Source of the DNA: Alectoria sarmentosa
Taxonomy: Eukaryota; Ascomycota; Lecanoromycetes; Lecanorales; Parmeliaceae
NCBI GenBank assembly: GCA_009733775.1
Contig: WOGZ01000165.1
Location: 1-64,000, forward strand
DNA: 64,000 nucleotides
Reading direction: 5' to 3'
Of the stretch, positions 58,952 to 64,000 are shown in pieces. The stretch's first letter is position 1. Each line of letters opens with the position of its first letter. The position numbers and the translations under genes were made by a program. The notes below the pieces were generated by a model. It saw nothing but the letters and a program-made list of their open reading frames with translations, was not told the origin of the DNA and did no database searches.

Positions 58952-59829
58952 AATTATAAACTCGATCAACTTATTTATTAAATAATTATTAAACAAAATT
59001 TCGTTATCGTTTTAATAAAACGAGATATAACATTCGTCGATCGAAAAACGACGTTATTAAATCTTTACATTATTAAATAAAATTCGAATTCGTTAAACGA
59101 AAAATTTATAACATTTATTAAAAGAAATAAAAAACAAATATCAAAATCGATTTAATCGATTTAAACAAATCGTTATTAAAGCATTCATATATTAAATTAT
59201 TTATTTTAAAAATTTATAATTATAATAATTAAATTTAAATTCACAAAATGTTTTTTATAAAACGTGATATATAAAACATTATAAAAGATATTAGAAAATG
59301 TTCGAACGATAACAAAAAAAAACACAAGTAAATGCTTATAAATCATTAAATTATTATTATATTAATCGTTAATATGAAAAAAACGTAATAAAATTATATA
59401 AATAATATAAATTTATTTAAAAACGTATAAAACGAATTAAAACGATTTTATGAAATAAATAATAAAAAACGTCTATCATTTATATTATAACGATTTTTCG
59501 ATTATATTAAAAACAACGATAAATTAATCGATAAAATAACGATGATTTTAAAATAATTAAACGACGAAATTTCGAATATAAAGTTATCGAATATACATTA
59601 TATAACGATGATTATAAATGCATATTAAGAGAATAAATACGATATAACGAAACATATTTTAAATCAAATCGATGTTTTTATTACAACATTAATTTTAAAA
59701 CAATTTTATACGATAAAATTAAACATTAAACGTAAAAATAACTTAAACATCGTTAACACGAAAAAAAATCGTAATAATAAACAGAGTTAAAAAGGTGGCT
59801 CGAAAAATAATAATTTCGCAAATATCGAA

Positions 59830-59872
59830 TATTTTAAATGTGACAAAAAAGGTCATTATAAATCGAATTGTT
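59830..59872 (+). pseudogene. Gag zinc-knuckle remnant
   Basis: The frame reads YFKCDKKGHYKSNCF: a C-x2-C-x4-H-x4-C knuckle whose first Cys has become Tyr, the change expected from a G-to-A transition. Confidence 0.7.
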
Positions 59873-60664
59873 TCAATTTCAAAAAAAAAGAAAAAGACGA
59901 ACAAAAACGATATTTCACGATTAAAAAATAATTATAAAACTTTTAACAAATTCACAACTCGCTCTTTTAAACAAAAAGATAAAATCGTTATTATAACGAA
60001 AAAAGAGAATAATAATATAAAAAACATATTTTATAAAAAACGTGTTTAAATAATTACACATCGCAAATATATCACGAAAATTCTCGAATAAATCATCGAC
60101 TCGAAAATCACACGTTATATAATATTTTAAAAAAATTTATTCGTTAACATAACTTATTATGATGAAATAATAAAGTTCGATAATTAAAACAAGTTATTAT
60201 ATAAAAGTATAAACGATATTTATATATAAGTCGATCGTTAAATACAAATTTTGAAAAATGTATTTTATATATCGAACATAAAAGTCAATTTATTATTTAT
60301 TATCGTTTTTGATAAACGTGAATTTTTAATATATTTTGATAATTAAATAATATAAATTATTAATAAAAAAGCGAATAATATCGTCGTCTTTAATTATATA
60401 AAGAATAATTTTTACGAGTTAACGAATTGCAATTTCAATAAAACATTTATAACGATTAATCGAACGATCGCAATCATTATAAAGATTTTATTTAAACATA
60501 AACATTTTATTCTCATAACATTCGAGCTGATATATCAACGATTTAATTATTTAAAAATATATAAATTAAAAAATCTATATCTTTATGCTTATAAAATAAA
60601 TTAATTTAAAATTTTAAAAGATTTAAATTGCGACGTATATGATACTACAAAAATTATTAAAATT

Positions 60665-61000
60665 AGTAACAAAAAATCTTATATAAAAATTATGATATCA
60701 ATAACAAAAATGCATATCGACTTTTAAAACAAATTTTTTATTAATAACATTAAAAGAGAATATATGTATTTCGTATCGCTTATTGATAAAACAATTAAAC
60801 GAACGATGATACGATTTATCGCATTTAAAATCGAAATTTATAATTTTTTAATTCACGAGATTAAACATTTATTAATTGAAAATAAAAAGTCGATAATATA
60901 TATTCGTATTAACAATGCATTAAGTTATAAAATTATCGAGAAAAAATTATATAATATAAATATTTATATAAAATTTATTTTTATTTATATCGCATATTAA
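60665..61000 (+). pseudogene. Copia integrase core remnant
   Basis: Open from 60764: EYMYFVSLIDKTIKRTMIRF, then a long helix and IIYIRINNALSYKIIEKKLY. These match the Copia integrase catalytic core around its second acidic residue, which is now Asn (the D-N-A context reads NNA). Confidence 0.75.
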
Positions 61001-62099
61001 AATAACGAAAAGATTTAATAAAACGATAATTACGATAATTAAAATAATGTTTATATAATCGAACTTATTATTATTCTTTTAAATAAAAACGATAATATAC
61101 GCGTATTACATTTATAATAACCTTTTTATCAAAAAAACAAATTATTTAAAAAACAATAAATAAAAATAATGTCAAATTTCAACAACGAGAAGATATTTAA
61201 ATGCGTATATAAAATATTTTTATTCAAAAAACAACGACGAAACAAATTATATAATATAAATTATTTAAAAATATATATCAAATATTATTCGAAAACTCAA
61301 TATCGTGTTTATAAACTTAATAAAAATCGATTCGAATAATTTACGAATATGATTTTCTACGAGCATCGAAAAAGCTTAAAATTGTTATTTAAAAATTTAT
61401 TTCCGAAATTCGACTTCGTGCGTATAAAAATAACATTTATATTATTTAATAATGACGATATTATTAATAATGTCGTCGAGACAATAAATAAATAAATATT
61501 TAATAACGACGATGATTAAAGAAACGATAAAACCTTAATTGATAACATTATATCGTCATCGACAAACGAATAAAATAACGATTTAAAAGAGTTTATATCA
61601 AAGAGAGACTTTTATTAAGCAAGTTTTAATTATTATAAAATAGATTCGCAATTTCATTTATTAAATAATGATAATAAAAGAACTTTTTCTTTCGCAATTA
61701 ATGAAATTTCGAAAATCTTAAATATTATTTTAAATGAACGTTAAATAATCGAAATTTCGACTTTTTAAATCGAATTTAATTCGATTTTAAATGTTATTAT
61801 TATAAATTTAACATTTATTTTTATATTAAAAAATAATATATAACGTTTTATAAAGTTTATAATTATATTTATTAAATCGTCGCGTATTTATAAAATAAAC
61901 AATCGTGTGAAATTCGATAAAATTTTTAATTTTAAAAATTAAACACACATCGCATAATATATCGAATTTACGATTTATAAAAAAGTTATTAACGAACTTA
62001 ATACGTTTAAATGAAAATTTATTATTATTAAATAAATTATCGATTTGATAATTAATAATATTTGAAAATTTAATAATTTATTCATTAAGCGCAAGTTTA

Positions 62100-62710
62100 T
62101 TAATTGTAAATAAATGTTTAAAATTAAATACAATTTCGATAAAATCATCGATTTATATAAAATAAAATTAATTGTTCGAGAATATTTACAAATAAAAAAG
62201 ATAAATTATAACGAAACGTTCGCATTTATTTTCAAATTTGAATTATTGAAATTATTATTCGTTTTAATAATTTATTTAAATTTATTAATTTATTAATTAA
62301 ACGTTAATAACGCGTATTTTAATAACGATTTATATAACGAAATTTGTATAATAATATCGCTCGAATATTCAAATGCTATTAATAATAAAATACTTCGCTT
62401 ATTAAAAAAATTATACGATTTTAAACAATCGATTTATATTTAAAATATAAAATTCGAAAAAATCATCATTAAAATGAAATTCAAATTTATATTCTCGAAT
62501 AAATATATTTATATTCGAATCATAAATTTAAAATCAATTATCGTCGTTTTTTATATTAACGATATTTTTATTTTCATTATAATCGAGATTTTAATAAACA
62601 TCATTAAAAACGATATTAAAACATTTTTCAAAATGAAAAACTTTTATTTAATTAATAAGATATTCGATATTCAAATATATCGTATCGTTATTATTTTAAC
62701 TTTTAATTAA
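62100..62710 (+). pseudogene. Copia reverse transcriptase remnant
   Basis: Two open pieces. 62114-62296 has FKIKYNFDKIIDLYKIKLIV followed by REYLQIKKINYNETFA (start of the RT domain). 62474-62710 has FSNKYIYIRIINLKSIIVVF followed by YINDIF, where the active-site Y-V-D-D has become Y-I-N-D. The linker between them is broken by stops. Confidence 0.8.
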
Positions 62711-63029
62711 TTATAATACGTTAAAAAGATTTTTTATAAATATAAAAGAAAATAATGCATTTCGATTATTACATTATTCGATAAATACGAAATAATCGAA
62801 ATTACACATTTCGATAAAGAACGTATTAATTAATTAAATTATTAAAAGCGCATTAAAAGTTTTATATATTTTATAATTAATATACGATTTAATTTAATCT
62901 TTATAATCGATAAATTAAGTTAATTTATTATAATTTTATTATGCGTTATTTAAATATAATTAATCGAATATCTAAATATATCGTTAATATTATTAAATAT
63001 AATTTACGATTTTATAAACAAAAAGATTT

Positions 63030-63190
63030 TATTATTTATTCAAATTCGATTTATGATAACGATAAAGCGAATAAGAAATTTATTTATAAATATATTTTAT
63101 TATGAGGTTAAGCGGCTTGTATTTAAAATAATAAAAAATAAAAAAATGTTATTACATTTATTATTATGATTAAATACGTCATCTTTATCG
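63030..63190 (+). pseudogene. Copia RNase H remnant
   Basis: IIYSNSIYDNDKANKKFIYK resembles the GYSDADYAxD...RKST segment of Copia RNase H, with acidic residues changed to Asn; stops follow. Confidence 0.6.
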
Positions 63191-63533
63191 AGATAATTAA
63201 AATAATCATATAAATTACACGATAACTTTAAAAATTACACTTTCGAATCCTTAAAAACAATTCGATTCGTTTATTCGACGATAATAAAAATAATTTTGTT
63301 TTTATTAAAAACTTTAAATACCATTAATGCATTAAATATATCAATATTCAATATCATTACGTACGAGAGATTTTAATTAATAATGAAATTATTATAAACT
63401 TCTTATTTATAAACGATTAAATCGTAAATATACTCATTAAATCTTTAATTAAATAAATTTTTAAACGATGCAAACGATTAATAAATGTATATAATTTTCA
63501 TTAATCGAAATAAACGAATTTATAAAAAGAAAA

Positions 63534-63860
63534 TGTTATTTGAATTTATTTATTAAATAATAAACTCGCTTATATCGATGATATAAAAAACTTATATAAA
63601 TTATGTGAATTCGATAAATAATTATGAGAATAATACTTCTGAGTTCGCCACTTTTCGATATAAAATTTATAAGAATTCGATAATTATTTAAGTTCGATTT
63701 CGAAGCCCCTTTGTTTTATATAGATTGAATCATGACCGTTTTCATGTTTTTCTCTTTATGCTATTTAAACACGATCATTATCATAATCATAATCATAATT
63801 TATTACTATTGAGACTACTCGGTTATTAGTTATTTCGCTCCGCAATCTGTTCTCGCAACA
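63534..63860 (+). repeat. Right LTR (327 bp)
   Basis: Starts TGTTA after a purine-rich tract, ends CAACA. Its outer (right) half is less mutated than that of the left LTR. Confidence 0.93.
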
Positions 63861-64000
63861 AAAAGATGAAGCAAAGCGGTGAGGAGGGTTCGCGGTTTAC
63901 GAGATACTCTTGTGGGGATGAATGGATGGATGCGAGATCGGAACGTCGTTGATGCATATCCTTGTAGTTCTTTGAGCGGGTCTTCGGCGGTGTTGGGCAA
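63861..64000. other. Unique flank after the retrotransposon
   Basis: Normal base composition returns at once. No coding frame can be judged in 140 bp. Confidence 0.5.

Larger units (their letters stand above)
58625..63860 (+). mobile_element. Ty1/Copia LTR retrotransposon, complete length, RIP-inactivated
   Basis: 5236 bp with 327-bp LTRs. Remains of the Copia order on the plus strand are a zinc knuckle, integrase, reverse transcriptase and RNase H, in that order; integrase before reverse transcriptase distinguishes Copia from Gypsy. Stops and frame breaks are everywhere and A+T is extreme. Flanks are AAAAA (58620-58624) and AAAAG (63861-63865), compatible with a 5-bp target duplication with one change. 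Confidence 0.93.

Noticed and set aside
62114..62710. Small intact genes in the A+T-rich block
   Set aside because: They are short open remnants of the Copia reverse transcriptase, not independent genes.

Overview
The window is nuclear DNA of a filamentous ascomycete (Pezizomycotina), most likely a dothideomycete. The grounds are short GT-AG introns (about 45-110 bp), fungal gene families (Tlg2, haspin, Cdc37, PTH11-like receptor, NACHT/ankyrin NLR, 14-TM MFS pump) and transposons degraded to extreme A+T in the manner of repeat-induced point mutation (RIP). No name search could be run, so the species is unknown. Exon joins were worked out by hand and each intact model keeps frame.

Layout. 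(1) 0-2.3 kb: poorly coding, with a broken secreted-protein-like gene. (2) 2.3-13.9 kb: a sugar-themed block of UDP-glucose dehydrogenase, a SLC35/TPT-type transporter, a membrane-anchored glycosyltransferase with a D-x-x-D motif, an ACS-family MFS permease and an MFS sugar porter. (3) 14.3-33.4 kb: a dense housekeeping block with RTT103, clathrin light chain, CDC37, two unknown proteins, TLG2, calmodulin, mitochondrial ABC transporter MDL1, an equilibrative nucleoside transporter, haspin and a PPR-like mitochondrial protein. (4) 33.4-64 kb: an accessory, gene-poor compartment. It holds a Gln-rich spliced remnant, a new five-exon Cys/His-rich gene with a 12-residue tandem repeat, an NLR (alpha/beta-hydrolase, NACHT, ankyrin), a D-Ala-D-Ala-ligase-like ATP-grasp enzyme, a large broken gene, a 2-kb TIR transposon, a drug-type MFS pump, a truncated PTH11-like receptor and a complete but dead 5.2-kb Copia element. 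There is an assembly gap at 42974-43009 between C-runs.

How the genes work together. Block 2 could make UDP-glucuronate, move an activated sugar into the secretory pathway and transfer it; this is inference from neighbourhood. Block 3 is ordinary cell biology (transcription termination, vesicle traffic, chaperoning, Ca signalling, mitochondria, mitosis) with no sign of joint regulation beyond two shared divergent promoters. Block 4 shows the usual signs of a fast-evolving fungal compartment: NLR, pseudogenes, simple repeats and RIP-mutated transposons whose mutation load falls off at their outer edges.
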